64,000 nt of DNA from Begonia masoniana (Eukaryota; Streptophyta; Magnoliopsida; Cucurbitales; Begoniaceae), in NCBI GenBank assembly GCA_022432975.1, contig CM039509.1:22785432-22849431 (forward strand). The letters run 5' to 3'. The translations under genes were made by a program, and so were the position numbers. Shown piece by piece: positions 11,190-21,300 of the stretch. The notes beneath the pieces are model-generated. The model had not been told where the DNA came from. It did not search any database and worked only from the letters and a program-made list of their open reading frames with translations. Within the stretch, counting starts at the first letter, position 1; each line of letters starts with the position of its first letter.

Positions 11190-11874
11190 ATGACTAATAG
11201 GAGTGGCTTTGCACGTAACACACCTCATAAAGAATCAAATCGTGCGAGGGGCACTCCCCCTCCCGAACCTACATGTCACGAAGGTGAGACTAGTGCTCAA
11301 GGAGGCATGCAAGGACAACTCGATGCCTTAACGAGTGTAGTTCATAACCTTGCCCAACAAGTCCAATCATTATTGAACAATCCTCCCCGAAAAGAATCCC
11401 AAGAACGAAATCCTTCACGAGAGACATCTTCTAGGGTTATTACTGAACGTCCTAGGCGTAGAAATCCTTTTTCACAACCCTTAGAAGAAGAAGAATGAGA
11501 TGAGCCCCAAAGAAGGAGATCCCGATATTTTGAATCGGAGGATGAGGATTGGACACACAATCAAGAACCAAACATTATCTCATTTAGTGGTCTCTATGGT
11601 AGTGATGAATATTCTATTTGGGTTAAAAGGTTAGAAAAGAGATTTGCTTATGGTGAAAGGACAAAAGTTAACTTAGCCTCTAAGAGTTTAACCAAGAAAG
11701 CTAAATCTTTGTGGGAAAGATTTGTAGCAAATTTAAGAAGAAATAAGGAAGAAGACTTGATTTCTTGGACAATAATGAAGAGGATATTAGAGAAGGAATT
11801 TGGCCCAAAACTACAAAAGGAAGAGCCCTATTTTAGGAACAAAATTTTTAAGGAAGATCACCCTATATGTTACT
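11190..11874 (+). pseudogene. Gag-like frame of the 11.4-kb element, 5' part
   Basis: From ATG 11190 the frame reads MTNRSGFARNTPHKE..., through an RERNPSRET/RPRRRNPF basic patch and an acidic EEE stretch to a TGA at 11496-11498. It then continues in the same frame: ISFSGLYGSDEYSIWVKRLE, ASKSLTKKAKSLWERFV, LISWTIMKRILEKEFGP. This is the layout of a Ty3/gypsy Gag capsid core (Retrotrans_gag: a D/W-containing N-part, an ...LWERF helix, a W..MK..LEKEF helix). No CCHC knuckle is visible. The frame is cut at 11874 by a solo LTR. The single internal stop and the insertion make it non-functional. Confidence 0.6.
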
Positions 11875-13331
11875 TGTTGACTTAGACAGTGTTTAAGTCT
11901 AAATATGTTTTTGATGATGTGTTTAGTAATGTAACTTGATTATGTTTATTAAATGAGAAAAATGAGTTTTGCATATGAAATTAATCGGTTGGAAATGCCC
12001 TTGGAAATGGTATTTTAGTTTTCTAACAATTGTGGTTGAGTGTACAGGGCTAAATAGTATAACAGGGCTGAAAAACTAATAAATAGAGTTACATCCACCG
12101 ATTGAAGAAGAAAAGAGTGGCATCCACCTCTCGCTAAACGACAAGAGCGGAGTTGTTCAAAGAGTAAATCATTCGATTGCTTACACCGATCGCTAAACGA
12201 CAAAAAGTGAAGTTGTTCAAAGACTACTTCATCCGATAGGAAAACGACAAAAGTAGAGAAGTTTAAAGCTAAATCATCCGATAGCAAAACGACAAAAGTG
12301 AAGTCATTCAAAGCCTAAGTCTTCCGCCAGCTAAACGACAAAGGCGGAGTACTTCAAAGTTCAACATCGTCCAGTAGCTAAACGACAAAAGTGAAGTCGT
12401 TCAAAGCCTAAGTCTTCCGCCAGCTAAACGACAAAAGTGAAGTCGTTCAAAGTCTAAGTCTTCCGCCAGCTAAACGACAAAGGCGGAGTACTTCAAGGAA
12501 CAACATCTTCCGCCAGCTTGTTAAAGCTACGTCTTCCGATAGCGGTTCAGCTTGTTATAGCTACATCTTCTGATAACGGTTCGGTTTTCTACGGTACAAG
12601 GTTTTAAAGCTGAATCCACCGATAGCGGTTCAAGCTCTTAAAGATACATCTACCTATGAACAGAGTCTTCTGCCAAATTTGAATATACCGCGAATCAATA
12701 GTGACCTTGCCCAGAGCTTTAACTTCTGACCATTAATGGCGAAGCACGATAGCAACTTCAGAATGCAACGACTATCTACTTTGTACGGATGCTTCTCCAA
12801 CGGTAAAATATTTCTATATCCAGAAGCAAGCATTCAATTTTGGAGACGATTCACAGACAGAGTATTTAAGAAGAAAAGATAGCTCGAAGAAATAACTTTT
12901 TTTTGCAAAAATCATTCATGAGCCCTAACGAGCGATATACTTCATACTCTGTATTTTTCTTCTACACCTCTTGATTTTAAACTTGAGAATTAATCCTTGT
13001 GAGAGGGTAGTTTGTGCTTGAAATTTACAAACTCAAAAATCTTTATAAGGCAGTGGATTGTCGTCCTTGAAGAACAATCCAAAATTGTAAAAGGCAGTAG
13101 ATCGGAGCCCGAAATTTTGATCTGTTTCTTTTTGTGAGGAGAAGGTTAAGGATCTTCAATGGGGAAACCTTGAAGCGTAGATGTAGGCAGTTTTTGGCCG
13201 AACCACGTAAAAACACTTGTGTCAATTTCTCTTACTCTCTCTTTTATATTTGCTGTTGTTTTGTTTGCTGTTAGTTTAAGAAAACTAAAAAGGTCTAATT
13301 CACCCCCCTCTTAGACAATCTCGATCCTACA
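11875..13331 (+). mobile_element. Copia solo LTR nested in the gag frame
   Basis: 1,457 bp, TGTTGACTTAG...CGATCCTACA, the same LTR superfamily as 9544-11076. The flanking pentamers TTACT/TTATC are not a clean TSD. The U3 region (12080-12560) carries repeats with CTAAACGACAAA at 12193, 12331, 12378, 12424 and 12470, alternating with CTTCCGCCAG and GAAGTCGTTCAAAG words. TATTTAAG lies near 12863. Confidence 0.85.
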
Positions 13332-14709
13332 TTATCCTATCTCCTCCAAATTTAAGAATCAAAATAGGCGTGAATATCCCTCCACTCATGGAAGAAATTT
13401 AAGGGATAAAAGGGGGATAAAGACTAGGATTAATCAACCACCAATTCTATCTTTCAAACCAATTATTGACGGAATTAAAATTACTAGCCACCTTTTGGAA
13501 AATTGGGTACAAGAAACTTCAAGGATACTTGTCAATTCATCAACTATTCTTGGATCACCACCTATTATGCCAAAAAAGATGAATGAATTCAATGAAGAAG
13601 TCTTAAGTAATGTAGAATTGCAAGAAATTTTAGAGAAAACATCAAGCTTAAGTAAAGAGGAAGAAGAGACATTAGAAGGAGCCAATTATTACTCCGAAGA
13701 AGTTCCTCTTGTTGAGATGGAAAATCAAAAGGAGGAAGACATTTTGAAGGAAGAGGAAAGTGAACGATTAAATGAGGAATTACCACAAGGTTTACCACCC
13801 ATGCATGGTAATGCTTACCAATTGGATGGAACAACCCTAGAGCACCTTCATTCAAGTGGAGTCATTTGGCATCATAATCCCCTTTATAATGAATCACCCA
13901 CCTCCCAACCCTTAAATTTACCCTTCTTCAAAACAAATCCCATTTGGGAAGAAATTGTGGAAGAGGAAAAGATGCTATGCCATTTGAAAGAAGAGTCAAC
14001 ATGGCGACAAGAAAAGATAGAGTTAAGTGAAGAGAGTATTTTTGGAATTTCTAATATGATCATTGGTTTACCACATTCCCTTCCGAATATTAAAGGAATA
14101 AACCCTTCTTCCCAACCATACCTAAGGAATAAATATGAGGAAATTTCCTTACCATCCCCCTCAATTAGGAAGATTACCTTCCCACATTGCACCATCAAGC
14201 CCAACAAATAAATAGAAATTTTACTTCCTTTGTGTTCCACAAACGTCCCATCTTATTAATGGGAGAATTACCAAACCCACGTATTCCATTTGGCTACCAC
14301 AAATTCTACCATAGAACTAGAGTTAAGGTTCAATTGGTTAGAAATTTTATCTTTGCGGTCTTAAGAGAAAAAAGATTATTTCTTTGGTCAAAGAACTTTA
14401 GCATTTCCACCTCACTACATGTCGGATTTGATTACTTTGGAAAATTTCGTCCCATCATTGAGCAATCGCCCTCCAAAGTAACTTTCGAATCCAATTTTAC
14501 CACCCTTAACAAAGAAAATTTTAGTAAGACCATCTAACCCCCTTGCCATTTACAGTATCATTTGGTGATAGATTTTCAAACGAAAGAACATACCCTCGTT
14601 GCATTCAAATTCGAGCCTTCAAAGAGTAGACAAGAAATCGTAGGAGACAATTTTGGGAAGAAGTCAACCAACGGATTTGAGGTCAAATCCTCAAATCACC
14701 CGAAGAGGA
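13332..14709 (+). pseudogene. Acidic frame and 3' leader of the gag-only element
   Basis: After the nested LTR, an open frame at 13495-14211 (no ATG at its left end; first internal Met codons near 13570) encodes about 238 residues rich in Glu/Ser/Asn (SLSKEEEETLEGANYYSEEV; EEVPLVEMENQKEED; EIVEEEKMLCHLKEES). I recognise no domain. Short broken frames continue to 14540. GAAGAGGA just before the 3' LTR (14702-14709) can serve as the polypurine tract. This could be a Gag C-terminus or an element-specific extra protein; polymerase motifs are absent throughout. Confidence 0.4.
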
Positions 14710-14942
14710 TGACATGCCTCGGGTTACATTCAAAAGGAAAATTGGCAAAGTCCCAAACTTTATATTTTCTCTCTACTTATTACGTGTTTTTCTCTTGTAA
14801 GTATAATTCTTGGAATGAATGCATATGGAGCACTTGGAGGAAGTCACCAACTAGCCCGATGAGAATTTGTCTTCCTCGGATCCTATCTTTGTAATTTTTT
14901 TATTTTTGAACTTATTTGGCATACATTCGCCTTTATTGTATA

Positions 14943-15338
14943 GATTATATAATTGCATCATGCATTAGATTGTGTGGTTAGGGTTAGATGTATGTTGGTG
15001 GATTATGGGTTGAAGAAATTCAACCAATTATTCAAATAAAAAAGGCCTTCACAAGATCAAGCCCAAAGGAATCCATGACCCAAAGAAGAGCCCACATTTA
15101 AAGGTATGATTTTGCAGGTACAAGAGTTAGTGGTAACATGGATTATATAATTGCATCATGCATTAGATTGTGTGGTTAGGGTTAGATGTATGTTGGTGGA
15201 TTATGGGTTGAAGAAATTCAACTAATTATTTAAAGAAAAAATGCCTTCACAAGATCAAGCTCAAAGGAAGCCATGGCGCAAAGAAGAGCCTACATTTAAA
15301 AGTATGATTTTGCAGGTACAAGAGTTAGTGGCAACATG
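14943..15338 (+). repeat. 198-bp tandem duplication confined to the 3' LTR
   Basis: Units start at 14943 and 15141 (both gattatataattgcatcatg...). The 5' LTR has only one unit, so the duplication arose after integration or in one strand-transfer product. The second unit carries the intact start of the 85-codon frame; the first unit has several substitutions. Confidence 0.8.
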
Positions 15339-16083
15339 GATTGATGATGTGGCAAGATTCCCTCCATTGATCCATTTGGGCATGACATTCATCTCTTCCC
15401 TAGGATGTGTCCTTGTTTGCCTTGATCTTAGCCATCCATCTTTTTTCATTCAAGGGCCATCATTCATTCATCCTTATGGAAATCCTAATCCACCCTAGGA
15501 TCTCTATAAAAGCATGACATTGGTGAATGTTTTACAATTTTTGCTCAAATCAATACACTACTATTTCCCTAATATCCAAGGTGTTTCCTTTGGTGTTTTC
15601 CTTGGTTCTTTGAACCAAGTGGAGTAACCCTCAATTATTAACTTAGCTTGGGTTGCTAAGTTAATTCTTACTGTAACGCCCCGAGTTTTCTGAACCCAGT
15701 TTGTTACTCGTAAACTCGGATATTACTAAAAAATAAACTTTGACCAAATTTAAAATCTTCGTTAAAATTTCAAAATTTGGACATTTGATAAAACATGAAA
15801 ACCTGCAGCGGAAAATCGTTTAAACAAAAATAAAATTAAACAAAAATCATGTTAAAATAATCGTTGGGAATGTTAAGAAAACAATCGGTTAAGGAGCAAA
15901 GATTTAACTCGTAAAAATACATTAAAGGTTGAAAAAGTCAAACTCATCGTTCGCTGAACAAAGTCAACTGGAAGGAACTGGCTTAGAAAATAGAAGGCCT
16001 TTCCTGATAACAAAAAAAAAATGACAAAGTTTCGGCTACATCATCCGGTCACAAAACGACAAAATACATCCTTCATCTACCAG

Positions 16084-16345
16084 TGACGTCAGCCGGATGA
16101 TTTCTTCATCCGATCGACTTTACTCTACATCCACTGGTGACGTCAGCTAGATGATTTCTTCATCCGATCGACTTTACTCTACATCCACCGGTGACGTCAG
16201 CCGGATGATTTCTTCATCCGATCGACCTTACTCTACATCCACCGGTGACGTCAGCCGGATGATTTCCTCATCCGATCGACTTTACTCTACATCCACCGGT
16301 GACGTCAGCCGGATGATTTCCTCATCCGATCGACTAAACGACAAT
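16084..16345. repeat. 54-bp tandem repeat with TGACGTCA in each unit
   Basis: Five perfect TGACGTCA palindromes lie exactly 54 bp apart at 16084, 16138, 16192, 16246 and 16300, each inside CCGGTGACGTCAGCCGGATG, followed by CATCCGATCGAC. The last unit runs into CTAAACGACAA (16334-16344). TGACGTCA is the classic high-affinity bZIP site, so a regulatory role is inferred. Confidence 0.9.
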
Positions 16346-16817
16346 TTCCAACCTATATCTTCCGATGGCTTCCACTGAAGATATCTTCCGATGGACAACA
16401 AAGTAACAACTCAATCTCTGCCGGTAGACTTCATCTACCGATAGAGAACAAAATCACATTTGGTCCACTCCATGGTTTACAATCACAACTCTAATCACAG
16501 AAAAGAGTTTACTCACTTCACTGAAACATTTAGAAATAATTCAAATCGTTGCATTTCTCAAAATCCAGCAAGTGCCATCGTCAAATCTCAGCAGAATACC
16601 ATTATCAGAAAAACTCAAAACATTTTCAAAACATTGAAACAATTACTGTCATGAGGGCTCAACCTATTCAAATCAAAACGTTGTCAACTTCACCTTTACT
16701 CCAACAGACACCAGTTAAACTGCCTCATCAAATACCAGGTCCGTGGCATAAGTGTGCTCCCCCAACCAGCCTATCCTTCAATGAACTCAGAAGGCTCACC
16801 TGCTGTAACTTCACCAC

Positions 16818-17303
16818 CTACATCACAAAACTCATCTATTAGCCTAATGCTAAGTAAGTAAAGTAGTAATGGACTGAAATGCTGAAACATAAATTCCTAA
16901 ACATGCAATTTCTACTTTCTCATCTCTGTTGCATTCACATACGTTCATAAGCTGATCTAATCCCTCGGTTCCCTTGGGAAGTGGATCAATTTTCTCAAGG
17001 TCATACATCCTTTACTCGATTAAGGGGCGGATTAGTTCCCTTAATAGCTGAACTGATCCCTCTGTTCCCTTGGGAGTGGGATCAATTCTCCCAATGTCAT
17101 ACATCCTCTACTCGATTAAGGGGCGGATTAGTTCCCTTAATAGTTTGTCTGTCACATACAGTTCATACTTCACTATTCTTACATGAAAATTCATTTTCGT
17201 AATCTTTCAAAAACATGATACGTGACATACAAAATCATTCTCAATATGCATAACCCTACTGTTTTGTGATGTAGGCCCGAAGGCACATGCATGCTTTACT
17301 TAC
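16818..17303 (-). other. Intron-like module in solo LTR 15672
   Basis: On the minus strand: donor CCAG/GTAAGT at 17303, GCC-TTCG-GGC hairpin, arm CCTACATCACAAAAC (from 17275), a duplicated ~105-bp segment, hairpin TTAGC-ATTAG-GCTAA (16839-16853), and acceptor GATGTAG at 16818. The acceptor-side GTTTTGTGATGTAGG is the exact complement of the donor-side arm. Confidence 0.6.
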
Positions 17304-18344
17304 CTGGTCTCCTGGAAATCGTTCGGTTTCAACTATTCTGGAAACCCTGCTCACCTATCGTCATAAGCAAAAATACCGATTAGATCACCACTAACCTTAT
17401 CCTAAATCATTCTGAAACCTAAGGGGCTCGTTTGAAATCTCTAATCATCATACACTCTCGGCTCAATACTAAAATCGAACTCAACTCACTCGCAGTATTA
17501 TCAAAATACGCGCATTACACTATCTCTGCTATCTAGCCACTAAAATCTCGAGAAATAAAATGGAAAACTCACTAGTTTGAGGAATGAGGATCGGAGAGGG
17601 AAATCGCCTGGAGCTCTGCTGTGCTTGAGCTGAATACCGAGAAGGAAAAATGAGGGAAACAGTGGCGGCTAAACCTCATTAAACCCTCCATTAAATACGT
17701 TATCCATTTATAAAATTGCTAATTACCCTTTTATCTTTACATAGTTATTAACTAACCTAATCACTTTTCTCCCTCAATTCTTCCATAAAATTAACACATT
17801 ATAATTGGCAATTAAATTTGATTTAATAGAGCCGGGTGCTACACTTACTCATTCCCTCGCCTTCTCCATTGGGAGTTAGAGTTGAGGACGAAAATCCCGG
17901 CCTACGGTGGTCGTTTTTCCTACGGGAAAATCGTTCACTCGAGAGCTTAAACCGTAAGATCGCTCTACGAGTCCGCCAAGGGTATTTCCTTTACTTTCTT
18001 GCCATCACATTTTCACACACATCACCCTTTAATTTTCGGCCATCAAACTTACACACTCCACGTTTATTTTATTGCATTTTTCTCTTCATTTTCATCTTGC
18101 ATATCTTCACCATTTCACACACCCTCTCTTCATCTTTTTCCTTATTTTTCTTTTATCTTTCTTACCCTCATTATCCACCATATATTCGGCCACTAGCACA
18201 CACACCACTCTCCTCATTTTTCTTTTGCATTTATTATCATATTTAATCCATATTTTCGGCTATTTACACTACCACACAACCGAGCACTCTTCTTGAATAT
18301 TTTGTGGGTTTGAACACAACCATTTTCTAAGAGATTTTGTGTCA

Positions 18345-19264
18345 GAACAGCCAGAAAGTGTTTGGGAAGCCACAATTACAGAACTTGCATTATTAGTAAA
18401 TGAGACAGCAGTGGGATGACCACCAGCAGGCACAGTAATTCTAAGGAACCTGGAATTAAATTAAACAACAATATAAATGAGTATGAGGTATGTGATATCC
18501 GGACAATTCCATCACTGCATGCTGGAAGCAAATATAAGAAAACAAAAATTAATGTTGTAAGCAGAATTAGTTAATATAAAACACATGGATTAGCACAAAT
18601 ATCAGCCTGTTAACTAAGCAGGTAGGAATGAAGGAGGTATGTAGATATTCTTTAGCATAAAAAACGTTCCATATAGGAAGATGAAAATTGATTTAAAAAA
18701 TTACCAGCATCATAACTGTTAATTAAATTGACTAAATATTACAAAAGTTCAAAATGAGCCATAACAAAATTAAGATGCCATGAAAACGGGACCTTTCATC
18801 TTAGCCATAAGGAAAATTATGATAAGCTTAAAAAAACATACTGAATGGACCAGTTTAAATTACGTTATTTACCATTGTGGCATCCCTAGGACACTGATAT
18901 GAGAAAGCATAAAGAATGTACAGAAATCAATAAAATACAAATTTCCACAAACAAATTGAAATGGTTTAGGTTGGCTTACTGAGGAACCTTCTACTACAAA
19001 ATTGAAATATTGCATTAAACATAAATGGGTAACAAGAATAGAAACCCTAATAATTATAAACATCGTAACAGAACAAAGAACATCAATTAGACATCCATTT
19101 TAAAAACGTAAAAATCCTTTAAATGTCTTATACAACACAATTAAACAGGCTATATTACCCGCGGCCAAACTCTGTCCATCAGAGGAGAAGCACAACCCTG
19201 TTACAGAGTCTTCATGACCTTTCAGGGTATTCAGATACAATGGATGATGCCGTTTGTTTTGCTC
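18345..19264 (-). pseudogene. TBL2-type WD40 gene, upstream exons and 5' half of the split exon
   Basis: Three minus-strand exons are readable. 19264-19159 (after acceptor ATGTAG) encodes HHPLYLNTLKGHEDSVTGLC then FSSDGQSLAA, a WD40 blade with the GH...SVTGLCFSSDG signature. 18521 downwards, after TTCCAG, gives CSDGIVRI; its expected continuation is degenerate and its end unclear (about 18486). 18449-18345, after TTCCAG, gives FLRITVPAGGHPTAVSF then ASSVIVASQTLSGCS and runs into the retrotransposon TSD. The order and text match plant transducin beta-like 2 proteins. The N-terminal membrane-anchor exon expected upstream was not found between 19265 and 20733. The gene is broken by an 11.4-kb insertion, an incomplete small exon and missing ends. 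Confidence 0.6.
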
Positions 19265-20733
19265 CTACATTTATGAAATCAAACCGCTAACTCAAGATTT
19301 AAAATACAACTAGATGCTACTACAACCAAGTGATATTTACTATTTTGCTCAAAACGGACTGTTCTTTCCTACTTCACCAAAAGTTTTATCTCATTGCGGA
19401 AGAGGTTTATAATGAAGATGTCCAAATATCAGTTATGGATGAAGGTAATCAACCAGTTGAACAACTTATCATTAGTAATCACCAGACATGTAGGGTTACA
19501 TTGGTGGTCTTTAAGGGGGATAGATGTAAAAGTTAGCAAGTTTACAGATTGCCAAGGGGCAAATCCGAGAAGAGAGAGATGGAATATTTTAACACACTTT
19601 TGAATTTATTCCAAAGCTTTGTTTTTAGCTAGTTGTAATCAGCCAGATAAAATTCTTCCTTCAAACGATGTCATTCAAGATAAACCATTGCCATTCAAAT
19701 AATTTACTTCAATTTCTTCTTTGAGAATCCTTCATTACCACTTATGTTCATTTAACCCCGTTTTTGTATTTTTTTCCATCAATATTAGCTAATAAAAAGG
19801 TTTTATTCCTTCATTGTTGGCTAGTAATTTGCACAATTTGTTTGGTTGGAGAAATCCTTAAACCATCACACAATTTTCAGAATTAAATTTACAAACCCAA
19901 GACATGGAAAACCAAGCAACCATTTCTATATCCTATTTTATCAAATTAAAGAGAAAAAACAATTTAAAAAATTCTCAAGTGTTACCTCTCCCACATACAA
20001 AACTGGGTGTTTTTTTTTTTCAATAAATGGAATGGAGAGATGTTTAAAGTGAAAATATTTACTCGATGGGCAAAAGAGGATTTAATGTTGAGGTTTATAT
20101 ATACCATGTTTTTTTTAGTCAGGTTTTCGGAGTTTTAGTCGGGTTTTGGACCGGTTTCGGATATGAGCCAATTTTTGGTCGTTTTAACCAGTTTTTAGAT
20201 CAAATATTTGATCCACGGTCCATTTCAGTTTTCGCAGTTCTCAAATATTTTACGTTATTTATTAATGTCAATGTAAGTTATTAATATGAATAAAATAGCG
20301 TAGATCGATTTAGTTATTTTAAACTAAATGAAAAAAAATTCTTATAGAATAGTTTATGGAGATCGATCGCCTAAGATCAACATAATGCTTTTAAATTACT
20401 TGTCGTAATGCCGCCTCGTAACATAAAATCAACAACTTGGATCAAATGTGTTATATGATAGATTCAAATATCCTAAAATAGACGATAACATGTGGTTGAT
20501 TTACGAGAAATTGGATAATTTGAATTGCAAAATGTTCGTATAGATATATCATTACCATAATATATCAGTGAGATTATTACCATAATAAGACTGTCATCTA
20601 CCTATATTAATAAACTTGTAAAGATTTTCATTTGTGAGATGTGAAAGACGAATAGTTTACTTTGATTGAACCTTGCCGAATAATTTTCTACTTAAAGAAA
20701 GCAATGAGAAGTTAAAATAGGACAGAGGAGTAT
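19265..20733. other. AT-rich DNA, no gene recognised
   Basis: I see no exon of the flanking genes and no terminal repeats. A segment near 20110-20180 has repeated GGTTTTCGG/GGTTTCGG phrases typical of decayed repeats. GATCGATCG occurs at 20361. Confidence 0.4.
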
Positions 20734-21300
20734 CTACTTATGGCTCCAAGAATCATCTCTTTTATCTCTGGTGGGGAAGGCCTCTAACAGGGTTCCATCC
20801 TTGTAGAAGTGGAAGAGAGGCACCGTCTGCAACAATGTCATTTCAAATCAAAGCATTCAACCCAAAAAAACAACTGGTAATTGAATAAACAAAACCTTGA
20901 TCCTTAGCCGCTCAGCAACCTCCGACTGTTCATCGTATTCATCAATAACCTGCATCCATGGAAGATTTAAAGTTTTTACAGCAATTTTTAAAATAAAGTT
21001 GATGGGAACAGGGTGATGTTTACTGACATTATGTATGAGAAAGATCACTGAAGCTTCTTGAGCCCCAGATCCCTAGCATAATTTTGCAAACCCTTGTTCT
21101 ATGTACTTGCAACTAACACAAGAAGTGTGAAAGAAGTCTACTACGACCAGAGATTATTTAGTTTCTTGCGCCTTTTCGATGATTTTGAGGAATTCTTCGT
21201 CTGTTTTGAATTCTCGGACGCATTCGACGGGACATAGATCTTCATCTTCATCAGTTACTTCCCCTCGAGTTTCATTAATAACCCCTGAATTGAAAACCAT
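20734..21300 (-). pseudogene. Thioredoxin-like (chloroplast TrxL type) pseudogene
   Basis: Three minus-strand exons with intact GT-AG junctions. Exon A runs 21300-21028 (MVFNSGVINETRGEVTDEDE...; VVVDFFHTSCVSCKYIEQGF; ...VIFLIHN). Exon B is 20949-20896 (VIDEYDEQSEVAERLRIK). Exon C is 20826-20734 (TVPLFHFYKDGTLLEAFPTR). The text matches a plant thioredoxin-like family predicted to be chloroplastic. The redox motif reads CVSC. Two in-frame stops break exon A: TAA at 21154-21156, just before the Trx strand, and TAG at 21073-21075. In exon C an extra A in an AAAA run shifts the frame after PTRDK and creates an early stop at 20734. No transit-peptide exon was found upstream of the ATG (in-frame TGA close by). 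Identification is good; function is lost. Confidence 0.72.

Larger units (their letters stand above)
15672..17843 (-). mobile_element. Tekay-type gypsy solo LTR (minus), CTTAC TSD
   Basis: 2,172 bp, TGTAACGCCCC...GGTGCTACA, flanked by CTTAC (15667-15671 and 17844-17848). The reverse complement matches the LTR of the element at 56014 in order: TATTTAAT promoter motif, AG/GTAAGT donor, duplicated ~105-bp segment, hairpin and acceptor, promoter-distal repeats, and terminal ...ACTCGGGGCGTTACA. It is therefore the same family in the opposite orientation. It sits in the 3' LTR of the gag-only element. Confidence 0.9.
6964..18344 (+). mobile_element. 11.4-kb gag-only LTR retrotransposon (TR-GAG type)
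   Basis: The element begins TGACATG and ends TGTGTCA and is flanked by the 5-bp direct repeat GAACA (6959-6963 and 18345-18349). The LTRs are 6964-8222 and 14710-18344; the 3' copy is enlarged by a 198-bp tandem duplication and a nested solo LTR, and without them it is 1,260 bp against 1,259 bp for the 5' LTR. The body contains a PBS-like site, a gag-like frame and a long acidic frame, but no protease, reverse transcriptase, RNase H or integrase motif. Two copia solo LTRs are nested in the body (9544-11076 and 11875-13331). It is a non-autonomous element that inserted into a WD40 gene exon. Orientation follows the gag frame and PBS. Confidence 0.88.
14710..18344 (+). repeat. 3' LTR of the gag-only element, duplicated and interrupted
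   Basis: It aligns along its whole length to 6964-8222 except for a 198-bp tandem duplication and the solo LTR 15672-17843 (with CTTAC TSD). Its TATA box is at 15505-15512. It ends ...TTTTGTGTCA next to the TSD GAACA. Confidence 0.88.

Noticed and set aside
11870..13336. Exact TSD for solo LTR 11875-13331
   Set aside because: The flanking pentamers are TTACT and TTATC, which do not match cleanly, so none is claimed.
16084..16307. Regular 54-bp repeat that superficially resembles a CRISPR array
   Set aside because: It lies in a plant LTR, the 'spacers' are also repeated, and no cas genes or leader exist. The 84-bp repeat at 55140 was rejected for the same reasons.
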